The translations under genes and the position numbers were made by a program. This document shows, one piece after another, positions 7,297 through 15,042 of a DNA stretch of 18,486 nucleotides. This DNA comes from Acidobacteriota bacterium (GTDB lineage: Bacteria; Acidobacteriota; Terriglobia; Acidiferrales; UBA7541), in the NCBI GenBank assembly GCA_003224135.1, contig QHYO01000308.1, forward strand, positions 1 to 18,486. Direction: 5' to 3'. The notes below the pieces were generated by a model. That model was not told where the DNA came from, made no database searches, and saw nothing but the letters and a program-made list of their open reading frames with translations. Numbering within the stretch: the first letter of the stretch is position 1; each line of letters begins with the position of its first letter.

Positions 7297-8916
7297 ATGT
7301 TGCGCGCGCAAATCTTTGCTGCCTTGGTTTTGGCTCTGTGGGCTGGCAGCAGCATCGCGCAAGAGCACCAGCACTCCACAGCGCCCGAAAAGCTCGGGAC
7401 GGTCCGTTTTGCAACCTCGTGCAAACCCGCCGCGCAGAAGCAGTTTGATCGTGGCGTGGCCCTGCTGCATTCCTTCCAGTTCAGTCGCGCAATCGATGGG
7501 TTCAATACTGCGTTGAAAGCCGATTCCTCGTGCGCCATCGCGTACTGGGGGATCGCGCTAAGCCACTGGAGCAATCCATTTGCACCGGGGCTAAAGGTCA
7601 GCTCGCAACTACAGGACGGCTGGCAAGCAGCCAAGCGGGGGCAGTCGCTCGGCGCCAAGACGGAGCGGGAACAGGCCTACATCTCCGCCGTTTCGAAGCT
7701 GTACGCGGATTTTGAGAAAACGCCGGAGCAAACTCGGCTCCTGGCATATCGCGATGCGATGGCCGAGGTGGCTCTTCATTACCCGCAGGACCATGAAGCC
7801 TCGATCTTCTATGCGCTGGCGCTGGCGGCGTCTGAGCAGCCGAACGACAAGACCTACGCCAGCCGGCTGAAGGCCGGTGCGATCCTCGAAACCCTGTTCG
7901 CGCAGGAACCAGAACATCCCGGCCTCGCACATTACATCATCCACACCTACGACGTTCCGCCGCTGGCAGCGCGGGCTTTGCTGGCGGCGCAGCGGTATTC
8001 CGCGATCGCGCCCGATGCTCCGCACGCGCTCCACATGCCCTCGCACACCTTCACCCGCATTGGTTACTGGCAGGATTCCATCGACAGCAACCTGGCCGCG
8101 GCCACCGCAGCGCGGCGTGAGGGTCAGACCGCGGAAGAATTGCACGCGCTCGATTACCAGGTCTACGCTTATCTGCAGACGGCGCAGGACGACGCGGCGC
8201 GGCGGCTGGTCGAATCGCTGCCCGAGATCGTTTCGCGTTTCAACCCTGGGATAGTGATCAGCGGTGCCGCCCCACCTTCCGCCGGATACTTTGCGCTCGC
8301 GGCCATTCCGGCACGTTATGCGCTCGAGCGGCAGGATTGGAAGGCCGCAGCAATGCTCGAGTTGCGCGAGACCCAGTTCCCGTACGCCGAGGCGATGACC
8401 CACTTCGCCCGCGGTCTGGCGGCGGCGCATCTTGGTGATGTCGCTGGTGCGCGATCCTCGCGCGAGGCGCTCACAAATATCCACGAGCGACTTGTAAAAT
8501 CCAAGGAAGGCTACTGGGCGGAACAGGTTGAAATACAGCGGCGAACCGTCTTGGCATGGACCGCGCTCGCGGAAGGGCGCAGAGACGCGGCCTTGCTGGA
8601 GATGAAATCGGCGGCCGAGCTCGAAGACGATACAGAAAAGAGCGCGGTAAGTCCAGGACCGCTGGCCACTTCACGGGAACTTCTCGGCGAAATGCTCCTG
8701 CAGATGAATCAGCCCGCAGAGGCACTGGAGCAATTCGAAGCCGCATTCAAACGCGAATCGAAACGCTTTCGCGCGCTCTACGGCGCGGCACGCGCGGCGC
8801 AACTTAAGCCCGATCCCGAAGCCAGCCGCAAGTATTTCGACGAACTCATCATCGTCTGCGCCCATGCAGATAACCCGGGCCGCAAAGAGCTCGCGGAAGC
8901 AGTGATCAGCCAGTAG
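7297..8916 (+). CDS. Exported tetratricopeptide-repeat protein
   Basis: ATG 7297 is preceded by a perfect GGAGG (7285-7289) at 7-bp spacing, which decides the start over an upstream in-frame start at 7159. The 539-aa product begins with a signal peptide (LRAQIFAALVLALWAGSSIAQ). It then has helical repeats with TPR character: FDRGVALLHSFQFSRAIDGFNTAL near residues 46-69, and QPAEALEQFEAAFKRESKRFRALYGAARA near the end. Conserved blocks such as AYWGIALSHWSNPFAPG, HYIIHTYDVPPLA and APHALHMPSHTFTRIGYWQDSI recur in a family of large bacterial TPR proteins of unknown function. It is probably a periplasmic scaffold or binding protein; no catalytic motif was seen. Confidence 0.9.
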   Translation: MLRAQIFAALVLALWAGSSIAQEHQHSTAPEKLGTVRFATSCKPAAQKQFDRGVALLHSFQFSRAIDGFNTALKADSSCAIAYWGIALSHWSNPFAPGLKVSSQLQDGWQAAKRGQSLGAKTEREQAYISAVSKLYADFEKTPEQTRLLAYRDAMAEVALHYPQDHEASIFYALALAASEQPNDKTYASRLKAGAILETLFAQEPEHPGLAHYIIHTYDVPPLAARALLAAQRYSAIAPDAPHALHMPSHTFTRIGYWQDSIDSNLAAATAARREGQTAEELHALDYQVYAYLQTAQDDAARRLVESLPEIVSRFNPGIVISGAAPPSAGYFALAAIPARYALERQDWKAAAMLELRETQFPYAEAMTHFARGLAAAHLGDVAGARSSREALTNIHERLVKSKEGYWAEQVEIQRRTVLAWTALAEGRRDAALLEMKSAAELEDDTEKSAVSPGPLATSRELLGEMLLQMNQPAEALEQFEAAFKRESKRFRALYGAARAAQLKPDPEASRKYFDELIIVCAHADNPGRKELAEAVISQ

Positions 8917-9021
8917 CGCGATAACTCCAAAGCGCTCCCAGCCCTTGAGGTCCGGATTGTTCAACCCGAGGTCAATCGCCTAAATGCGTATATGCGGCCT
9001 CAAGGAAGCCGTTCGCCTCGA

Positions 9022-9090
9022 TCACTCCTCGTCCTCGTTATCACCATGCTGAGGAACAGCGATCAGCCAGTAACGGGGCCACCTCCGCAT
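9022..9090 (-). CDS. Possible 22-aa small ORF
   Basis: ATG 9090 is preceded on the minus strand by GAGGAGGAAGCT, a strong Shine-Dalgarno at good spacing, and encodes 22 residues (MRRWPRYWLI...) ending in an acidic tail. It lies 52 bp downstream of the vanadium-haloperoxidase-like gene on the same strand. The same frame is open upstream to the stop of that gene. It could be a small protein, a gene remnant or chance. Confidence 0.2.
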   Translation of the reverse strand: MRRWPRYWLIAVPQHGDNEDEE

Positions 9091-9141
9091 AGCTTCCTCC
9101 TCGGTAGACACGAACCTGCAAATGCGCTGTAAGACCCGACA

Positions 9142-10446
9142 CTAGTGCTTTGCCACGGGTTGGAAGAAGTTCACCAGCACCTGCTGGGCAACGTGTTGGC
9201 CGAGCAACAATCCCTGCAGAACGGAATGGTGATAGTGGAATCCTGCGTAAATGCGAGCGTACTCTACCTCTTTTTCAAGGTCTTTCGCGCTGTTGAATGT
9301 GTGCACGTGCGCCGGGTTAAAGACGGTGCTGCTGACAGTGAAGTTCACGTTAGGAGTCGCAAAATAGCCCTTTAGGATAGTCGCGACCGCGCCCGTAAGA
9401 CACGCGTGCCCGGCGGGGTATTCCGGGTGATTGGGGGTGACGCCCAAGGGCATCCACGTCGAGTCGGGGGCCGTGGCGGAATTTCCGTCTATGCCGCCGT
9501 TTTGAATAGCCGTTACCGGACGCCAGAAGCCGAAGTGATACTTGGCGTTATAGCAGCCGATGAAGGAGTCGGCGACGGCAGTCCACAACATGGCGAATAG
9601 GCGCGCCGTATCCGACGTGTTGAGCGCGTGTCCCACTGCCAGCGCACGAAACGCTCGTGCGTATTGCTTCGATGTTTGCTCGGTCCAGAACAAACCAATC
9701 TCAGTCTGCTGGGGCGTTCGCACCGTGCTGTTGACTGCGCCTAGAGTCTTAACCTGGTTGTAATCGTCTGCCCACTGAGCGCTTGTCAGGGCGGGCGGAG
9801 GTTCATCTGGCAGGAATTGCGAGGCGCTGCTCATCGTAAAGGGCACCATCTGACCGGCCCAAGGAGTGAGTGGCAAAAGGTGGGCCGGTGGAGTCGGAAT
9901 CCAAACTCCGGCTGTTGGCCCAGCCGGAAAGATGTAAGGTACATTCGCGCCGAGACCGTCGCCCGCTCGCATGGCTATGATTGAATCGGCTGACGCCTTT
10001 CCAACCATGACTCCATCGTCCTTTGCTTGGCCATTCGGTATGACGGCAAGCGCCGCCATGTACTGCATAGTCAGCGCATCGTATTGGCCCGGGAAATAGG
10101 AAATCAGCGTGTTATAAGCAGCTGAGATGATTGCGGCATCGATCGATGCTCCCGCTGGTGCGGGGATTTCGGCTCCATAGGGTTGAAAGCGGTGGTCGAT
10201 CGCGTTCACGGCGTCGTAGATGGCCAGGTGCGTATAAGCCAGATAAAGGCTCGTACCACCAGAAGTATTTGAACCTGGAGATATCGCCTGATCTCCATTG
10301 AGTGCCGCGGTAACGGCAATTGCGTTCCAGTCAATCACCGCATTTTGTGCTGCGGCCACACCACAAAGCGCGAGTGCAAGCGAGATGACTGCGACCGCCC
10401 GAAATCCAAAATGCTTGGAACCGACAGACTTTTGAGAATCTTTCAT
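9142..10446 (-). CDS. Exported vanadium-dependent haloperoxidase / PAP2-type phosphatase
   Basis: The 434-aa product starts at ATG 10446, preceded by AGGGAG; an upstream extension to 10536 lacks family character. Residues about 15-34 form a signal peptide ending AAAQ. The three anion-binding motifs of the haloperoxidase/acid-phosphatase superfamily are present: K302-(x6)-R309-P (KYHFGFWRP), PAGH at 344-347 with His347, and R398-(x5)-H404 (ARIYAGFHYHHS). In the family these hold vanadate or phosphate, and the last His is the vanadate ligand or phosphatase nucleophile. Sequence alone cannot separate haloperoxidase from phosphatase activity. It is divergent from the HTH-TPR regulator across 193 bp. 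Confidence 0.88.
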   Translation of the reverse strand: MKDSQKSVGSKHFGFRAVAVISLALALCGVAAAQNAVIDWNAIAVTAALNGDQAISPGSNTSGGTSLYLAYTHLAIYDAVNAIDHRFQPYGAEIPAPAGASIDAAIISAAYNTLISYFPGQYDALTMQYMAALAVIPNGQAKDDGVMVGKASADSIIAMRAGDGLGANVPYIFPAGPTAGVWIPTPPAHLLPLTPWAGQMVPFTMSSASQFLPDEPPPALTSAQWADDYNQVKTLGAVNSTVRTPQQTEIGLFWTEQTSKQYARAFRALAVGHALNTSDTARLFAMLWTAVADSFIGCYNAKYHFGFWRPVTAIQNGGIDGNSATAPDSTWMPLGVTPNHPEYPAGHACLTGAVATILKGYFATPNVNFTVSSTVFNPAHVHTFNSAKDLEKEVEYARIYAGFHYHHSVLQGLLLGQHVAQQVLVNFFQPVAKH

Positions 10447-10639
10447 GCTCGGTCTCCCTCTAACGGTTTTCCGTTGCGCGAACAGCCGCAAGAATCCCCT
10501 CGACCACGTGCGGGAGCAAGCTGCAAAAGGCCGCACACTACGGTTGCCGCTTAATGCGGCACGATTTGCGCTTTGGCTGCCCAGCGATTAGAATCCAGCA
10601 CCATTCAGCACCGTCAGCGACCGCAAGAAAGAGCGGTAT

Positions 10640-12463
10640 ATGAAGGATCCCTCGCCAGTCCCACCGCCAGAGCTTTCCGACCAGGCCCCTGCGGTCTCCC
10701 TTGATTCCTGGAAAGAAATTGCCAGTTATGTAAAACGGGACGTCAGTACCGTGCAGCGATGGGAAAAGCGCGAGGGCATGCCAGTTCATCGCCACATTCA
10801 CGATAAGCGCGGCTCTGTCTACGCGCTCAGTTCGGAGCTCGATGCCTGGTTGCAAACCCGCAAACTGCGTTTGGAGGAGGAAGAGAAAGAGCATAGGCCG
10901 GAAACCTCACCAGAGACGTCAGAAAACGCAGAAGGTGACCACGAACCAAGCGCTACTCCGTGGGCGCGTCGCTGGCTTGGGGTGAGTGGGTTCGCTGTCC
11001 TCGCACTGCTCAGCGTCGCCTACCTCTTGACTCGAGGTCGCACAGTGGATGCGACTCAGCACAATATCAAGTCGCTCGCAGTACTTCCGCTCAAAAACCT
11101 GTCGGGCGACCCGGCCGAGGAATATCTTGCCGACGGCATGACCGAGTCGATCATCGGACGCCTCTCCATGATCCGCGGCCTTCGCGTCATCTCTCGCACC
11201 TCAGTGATGGGTTTCAAAGAGACCCACGCGCCGGTGCCGGAGATCGCTAAAACGCTGGGCGTCGATGCCATAGTGGAAGGCTCTGTCATACGCGAGGGCG
11301 GTCGTGTCCGCGTTCACGCCCAGTTGATTCGCGCCGCGACCGACGAGCATTTCTGGTCGGAGACCTACGACCGCAAACTCGGGGACGCCCTCGTCTTGGA
11401 GAGTGAGGTGGCACAAGCTATTGCTGGAAGAGTAGAGGTTACGGTTACCGGTGCAGAACGCGCCAGACTTGTAGCCGCGCGCCAAGTCTCGCCGGAGGTT
11501 TATGAGAGCTATCTGAAGGGGCAGTTCACCGAAAAAAAAGGCAATAGCCCAGCAGCAATGGAAAAAAGTATTGCTTACTTTGAGGAGGCGATCGAGAAGG
11601 ACCCGGCGTTTGCACCGGCTTACCTTGGCCTGGCGCAGGCGTACGACAGACTCGGCCAACCTGGCGTCGGCGGCGCTCCTCCGAGTGACGTGCGGCCAAA
11701 AGTAATTAACGCGGCCCGAAAGGCGCTGGAACTGGATCCAGAGCTTCCCGGGGCACATGCCCTGATGGGCGATTTGCATCAGATAGAATGGCAGTGGAGC
11801 GATGCCGAGCGCGAATACAAGCTGGCCCTCGAGTTGAATCCGAACGACGCCGCGGCGAACCTCGCATTTTCGAGCTGGCTGCTGTTTCAGGGACGCACAG
11901 AAGAGGCGCTGGCATGGTCCCGGCGCGCCCGAGAACTTGAACCTCTCGGTATTACGGGCACTACCATTGGGTGGATCCTATTCCAGGCACGCCACTACGA
12001 TGAAGCCATTCGCGAACTGCGAAGCGACCTGGCAGTGCGCCGGGATGATGCCTCGACTTACTGGACCTGCTGGTTCCTGGGCTTCGCGCTGATTGCAAAC
12101 GGTCAGCCGGACGAAGCGATTCCGGTACTGGAAAACGCGCTCGCTCTCAGCGAGCGTAATCCTGCTGTGATCGGCGTGCTCCTCAGGGCGTACGCGCATG
12201 CTGGGCGTCGCACCGAAGCGCTCCGCCTTCTTGATGAATTAAAACGACGGCAGCAGACAGGCTACGTTCCTGCCGCTGCTTTTGTGAACGCTTATTTGGG
12301 ACTCGGCGACAACGAACAGGCATTTGCCTGGCTCGAGCGGGCTTATCAGGAGCATTCACAGATTCTGCAATATATCAAAGTGCATCCGTTCTTTGATCCC
12401 CTCCGTGGCGATCCTCGTTTTGAAGACTTGGTGCGCCGCGTCGGGCTAGACCAGGCTCGGTAG
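10640..12463 (+). CDS. HTH - membrane - TolB-like - TPR fusion regulator
   Basis: This 607-aa protein has four parts. Residues about 22-75 are a MerR/excisionase-like helix-turn-helix (WKEIASYVKRDVSTVQRWEK). Residues 76-107 are an acidic charged linker, and 111-131 are one transmembrane helix. A TolB/FlgO-like N-terminal domain at about 144-265 (SLAVLPLKNLSGD, ADGMTESIIGRL) is followed by TPR repeats from about 280 to 590 (AYLGLAQAYDRLG, ALMGDLHQIEWQWSDAEREY). The layout, a DNA-binding domain on the cytoplasmic side and sensing repeats outside, is frequent in Acidobacteria. It suggests a one-component membrane regulator. ATG 10640 has only a weak GAAAGAG upstream. The divergent haloperoxidase-like gene is a possible target, which is inference from position only. 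Confidence 0.9.
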   Translation: MKDPSPVPPPELSDQAPAVSLDSWKEIASYVKRDVSTVQRWEKREGMPVHRHIHDKRGSVYALSSELDAWLQTRKLRLEEEEKEHRPETSPETSENAEGDHEPSATPWARRWLGVSGFAVLALLSVAYLLTRGRTVDATQHNIKSLAVLPLKNLSGDPAEEYLADGMTESIIGRLSMIRGLRVISRTSVMGFKETHAPVPEIAKTLGVDAIVEGSVIREGGRVRVHAQLIRAATDEHFWSETYDRKLGDALVLESEVAQAIAGRVEVTVTGAERARLVAARQVSPEVYESYLKGQFTEKKGNSPAAMEKSIAYFEEAIEKDPAFAPAYLGLAQAYDRLGQPGVGGAPPSDVRPKVINAARKALELDPELPGAHALMGDLHQIEWQWSDAEREYKLALELNPNDAAANLAFSSWLLFQGRTEEALAWSRRARELEPLGITGTTIGWILFQARHYDEAIRELRSDLAVRRDDASTYWTCWFLGFALIANGQPDEAIPVLENALALSERNPAVIGVLLRAYAHAGRRTEALRLLDELKRRQQTGYVPAAAFVNAYLGLGDNEQAFAWLERAYQEHSQILQYIKVHPFFDPLRGDPRFEDLVRRVGLDQAR

Positions 12464-12486
12464 CCACGCCACCGAGTTGGCGCGGC
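12463..12486 (+). terminator. Hairpin directly after the TPR regulator stop codon
   Basis: A stem of 3 + 5 bp with one mismatch (GCCaCGCCA / TGGCGcGGC) encloses a 6-nt loop and begins at the last base of the stop codon. There is no T-run after it, so it may only protect the transcript end. Confidence 0.3.
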
Positions 12487-12499
12487 CAGGCCTGCGCGT

Positions 12500-12844
12500 C
12501 CACTTTGGGTTATGGTCGCCTGCACGAGCGCCTTTGCGCTCGCGACCTACTGGCGGAAAAAGCCTGAATTCCATCGCCCCTAATATTGATCCCCCACTTG
12601 TTCCCTGACCGCTGCCCGCATTTGGCCGTTTTCCGCCCGCGCCTTCTAAACCCTAGCTTTTACTTGGAGCGGTACATAACTTTGTGGTTAACAGAAGAAT
12701 CCACGAATCCACGCGGTCTACTTGTATGCGCTTCCTGCGTACATTCTAGGCCAGACCGCGGCCATGTACACCAATACGCACGACCTGCCGTACTGACTAA
12801 AGATAGCTGACGCGATCCTAAGCGAGTCGGGCAAGTTTCGCTGA
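12500..12844 (+). pseudogene. Decayed multi-TM membrane protein gene (C-terminal half)
   Basis: One plus-strand frame (phase of 12512) carries three protein-like pieces separated by stops: FALATYWRKKPEFHR (about 12,533-12,577), TCSLTAARIWPFSARAF (about 12,596-12,646), and a longer run from 12,707, RIHAVYLYALPAYILGQ, through TNTHDLPY, stop, LKIADAILSESGKFR. Internal stops fall at 12581, 12587, 12647, 12677, 12689 and 12794; the last reads TGA where TGG (Trp) would fit. The pieces resemble, in order, the end of a family of seven-TM bacterial hypothetical proteins with a (K/R)PE-x-HRRLML motif and a VHPVYLY-like motif. The number of stops is what random DNA would give, so support rests on the ordered peptide pieces. 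Its end touches the convergent membrane gene. Confidence 0.5.
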
Positions 12845-13258
12845 TTAGCCGATACCGAGTTCGGCATTCAGCGAACCGACCAGATACTTCCATGCAAGAT
12901 AGTAGAGAATCATCGCGACAGGCAGGCCGATCGGAGCAAGCGAGAAAATGGGATGGGGGATGGGAAATTCCAACATGCGCGCGACAAAATAGCCGAGAGG
13001 CGCGAGGAGCAGCGGAAGCAGGCAGCCAAAAATTCCCAGCGAAAGGCGCCCCTGCGTGAAAAACGCCGCGTGCAGCACGTTCCACAATCCCCAAAGGTTG
13101 GGAACGAACGCCATGGGGAACACAATCACGCGTTCAATGGGAATTGGAGCATTGTAGACGTAGCGCACGAGCGTGAAAACCGTGGCCACGATCATCAGAA
13201 AAATCGTCGGCACGGCAATGCCCGCAAGATATGCGCGAAGAAGCGGATGGTTGTTCAT
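12845..13258 (-). CDS. Four-TM membrane protein of the sigma factor operon
   Basis: This 137-aa protein is very hydrophobic, with four predicted membrane helices at about residues 10-32, 45-66, 72-95 and 104-127. No catalytic motif is recognised. The start ATG 13258 has a strong GGAGGG about 5 bp upstream. It follows the small single-TM gene by 32 bp and is probably the third gene of the ECF sigma operon, so it may take part in membrane signal sensing. This role is inferred from context only. Confidence 0.82.
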   Translation of the reverse strand: MNNHPLLRAYLAGIAVPTIFLMIVATVFTLVRYVYNAPIPIERVIVFPMAFVPNLWGLWNVLHAAFFTQGRLSLGIFGCLLPLLLAPLGYFVARMLEFPIPHPIFSLAPIGLPVAMILYYLAWKYLVGSLNAELGIG

Positions 13259-13290
13259 GGTCCCTCCTCACAAGTGCCCTAAAAATGCCC

Positions 13291-13572
13291 CTAAAGGTGA
13301 TACGCGAGCGCGGGAATCAGCGCCGGAAAAAAAATCGCCGCAGCGCCGGAAATCGCAAGCAAAGCCCAGTCAAACCACGGCACTTGAACAGGCGATTGCT
13401 CGAGCCGCCGCAGCATGTCCGGCCAAAGATCGCGGCGAAGTTCAGCCCCATTCTCCAACTGCCCGAGCGGCGGCAAAGCTTCACGCAACTTCTCGCGAAT
13501 GTCGGCAAACTCGCTGCGCTCCGTCGAGTTGTTCCCGGCTTCTTTCGTGCCCTCTTTTTCGGGTTCCTTCAT
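13291..13572 (-). CDS. Small single-TM protein, possible anti-sigma factor
   Basis: This 93-aa protein overlaps the sigma factor stop by four bases (ATGA), indicating translational coupling. It has a charged, helical N-terminal part (residues 1-60, FADIREKLREALPPLGQLEN and LRRDLWPDMLRRLEQ) and one C-terminal membrane helix at about 67-90. Size, position and topology fit an anti-sigma factor. However, the HxxxCxxC zinc motif of the usual ZAS domain is absent, and the extracytoplasmic tail is almost nil. It may be a minimal or unrecognised sigma partner. Confidence 0.78.
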   Translation of the reverse strand: MKEPEKEGTKEAGNNSTERSEFADIREKLREALPPLGQLENGAELRRDLWPDMLRRLEQSPVQVPWFDWALLAISGAAAIFFPALIPALAYHL

Positions 13573-14087
13573 GAATGCACTCCCAATCGCTGTAATTTTT
13601 TCCGCAGCAACCGTACCGCGCGGAACATGCGCGTTTTCGCCGCGCCTGCCGAAATGCCCAGAGCTTCCGCGATTTCCGGATACGTTTCGTCTTCGACCAG
13701 TCCTAGTTGTGCGACCACGCGCAACCGCGGCGGCAATTCCGCGAACGCTTTGCGAAGCGCCACGCGCGTTTGCTCCTGCACCGCGGAATCCGGCTTTGGC
13801 TCGGCGGCAATTTCGTCGGGTAGCTCAACGTACGGACGCCGCCGTCGCAGATGATCCAGCGCCACGTTCGTGGCAATGCGCCGCAGCCACGCCGCGAAGT
13901 TGGCGTCTGGATGGAATCCCGCGTGCCCTCTGTGCATGCGCCAAAAAGTCTCCACGGTCAGATCCTCCGCCACGGCCGGATCGCGTACGATGCGCACAAT
14001 CCACCGGTACACATCGCGCTGGTGCTGCCGGAAAAGCGATTCAAAGGCGTCCAGATCGCCCGCCGCGAATCGCTGCAGCACTTCCAT
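13569..14087 (-). CDS. ECF-type RNA polymerase sigma-70 factor
   Basis: This 172-aa protein shows region 2 at about residues 16-80 (FRQHQRDVYRWIVRIVRDPAVAEDL, then WLRRIATNVALDHLRRR). A linker rich in acidic residues and proline follows, then region 4 at about 115-168 (ELPPRLRVVAQLGLVEDETYPEIAEALGIS with the HTH GAAKTRMFRAVRLLRKKL). Length and layout are normal for ECF sigma factors, which direct RNA polymerase to stress or envelope regulons. It is the first gene of a three-gene minus-strand operon. A candidate ECF-type promoter lies 24 bp upstream, which suggests autoregulation. Confidence 0.95.
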   Translation of the reverse strand: MEVLQRFAAGDLDAFESLFRQHQRDVYRWIVRIVRDPAVAEDLTVETFWRMHRGHAGFHPDANFAAWLRRIATNVALDHLRRRRPYVELPDEIAAEPKPDSAVQEQTRVALRKAFAELPPRLRVVAQLGLVEDETYPEIAEALGISAGAAKTRMFRAVRLLRKKLQRLGVHS

Positions 14088-14110
14088 CCCGCGCCACCCT
14101 CTACCTGTAC

Positions 14111-14138
14111 TTACCGTGGAACCAGCGCAAACGTTACA
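14111..14138 (-). promoter_or_regulatory. Candidate ECF-type promoter of the sigma operon
   Basis: On the minus strand TGTAAC (14138-14133) is followed after 16 bp by CGGTAA (14116-14111). A TGTAAC- or GAAC-like -35 with a short GC-led -10 is typical of ECF-dependent promoters, and the position directly upstream of the sigma start fits autoregulation. Judged by eye only. Confidence 0.4.
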
Positions 14139-14161
14139 TTTATTTTTTGTGCTTCAAAAGC

Positions 14162-14196
14162 AAAACACCCGGGAGCGATGTGCTCCCGGGCGTTTG
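14162..14196. terminator. Bidirectional rho-independent terminator
   Basis: A perfect 9-bp stem CCCGGGAGC (14168-14176) / GCTCCCGGG (14182-14190) with loop GATGT is extended beyond one mismatch by AAAC / GTTT. The plus strand continues CGTTTGTTCT, and the minus strand reads TGTTTTGCTTTTG, so both directions have T-rich tails. For the minus strand it would terminate a gene that lay to the right before the intron arrived. The intron 5' end follows 6 bp after the extended stem, the known site preference of class C introns. Confidence 0.85.
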
Positions 14197-14201
14197 TTCT
14201 G

Positions 14202-14615
14202 GTGTGCCGAGCATGTCCGACAGCTAGGAGGTGCAAGTCCTCTTCACAACGTGATGGACGTGAAGTGATAGCGAAGCGCAAGGGTGAAATAACACCCGCC
14301 GCGAGGCGGGGCCTGAAAGAAGCGCGGAGCAAAGACGCGAGCCGATGAACAAGAACTGGATATGAGGCAGGCAGTGTTCGGGCGAGCTGGCCAGTGGCAG
14401 CGAAGCCCTAATCCATCAAGGACACGGAATGTAAATCCAGCGGTTGCGCGTCGAAGGCGGTCGAACTTACCTCGGGAGATCTGCTACCGGTCTCGAAGTC
14501 GAGACTGAGAGGCGAGAGATCGTTTCTGACCCGGTGGCAGAAGTCAGCAGAGGGCGTAGTAGCTGCGCAAGCAGTGAAGGCCCGAACGGTCCCCGCAAGG
14601 GGGATAAAGGGAGCG
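14202..14615 (+). ncRNA. Group II intron ribozyme, 5' domains (I to part of IV)
   Basis: This 414-nt stretch precedes the maturase start and has no credible gene. It has the purine-rich, hairpin-rich character of class C domain I-IV, including hairpins such as CCGCCGCGAGGCGG (near 14,298) and CCCCGCAAGGGG (near 14,591). Exact domain borders need folding against a class C model. Confidence 0.8.
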
Positions 14616-15023
14616 ATGAGTACGCGGCGCGACTCAACAACCGACAAGCGGCAGAAAAACCAGTATTGTCTGGCCTTCCCGGAGGAGAGTAGGGGTGCAG
14701 CCCCGAGGGCCTTCGAGGGAGGGACCGAATCGGAGTTGGCGAAGCGCAAAGCAGAAAGTCCGACTACCGAGCAGTGGATGGAAGAAGTCTGCGAGCGGGA
14801 AAACTGCAAGCAGGCGCTACGACGAGTGAAGGCCAACAAAGGCAGTCCAGGCATCGACGGGATGACCGTCGAGAAATTGTCTGGACACCTGAAAGAGCAC
14901 TGGCCAGTCACCCGCGAACAACTCCTCAACGGAACCTACACACCACAACCGGTGAAACGGGTGGAAATCCCGAAGCCGGACGGCGGGGTGCGCAAGCTGG
15001 GCATTCCGATGATGATTTCATAG
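14616..15023 (+). pseudogene. ltrA: Group II intron reverse transcriptase/maturase, N-terminal part, truncated by insertion
   Basis: ATG 14616 is preceded by AAAGGGAG. The frame encodes the intron protein start with the family blocks CERENCKQALRRVKANKG, SPGIDGMTVEKL, YTPQPVKRVEIPKPDGG and VRKLGIP (residue 131 is the Pro). After CCG-A (15006-15009) the sequence enters the inserted element, adding four residues (MIS-type tail) and a TAG stop at 15021-15023. This fragment holds only RT0 and RT1, so it cannot be active by itself. The missing rest starts at 17939. Confidence 0.92.
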
Positions 15024-15028
15024 TGCAC
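15010..15028 (+). repeat. Left imperfect terminal inverted repeat / att half-site
   Basis: The reverse complement of this segment begins GTGCACTATG and matches the right end 17915-17935 at 13 of 21 aligned positions when the two ends are joined around CC. Likely a recombinase half-site; by-eye alignment. Confidence 0.45.
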
Positions 15029-15042
15029 TCACTCCAATCGCG

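Noticed and set aside
7609..8484. Minus-strand frame of 291 codons
   Set aside because: It is antisense to the TPR gene, which has a signal peptide, a strong ribosome binding site and known repeats; the frame is a GC-driven shadow.
12586..12810. Plus-strand frame of 74 codons in the gap
   Set aside because: The neighbouring phase carries the recognisable pseudogene pieces; this frame has none.
13231..13854. Plus-strand frames of 133-207 codons
   Set aside because: They are antisense to the sigma factor and its partner gene.
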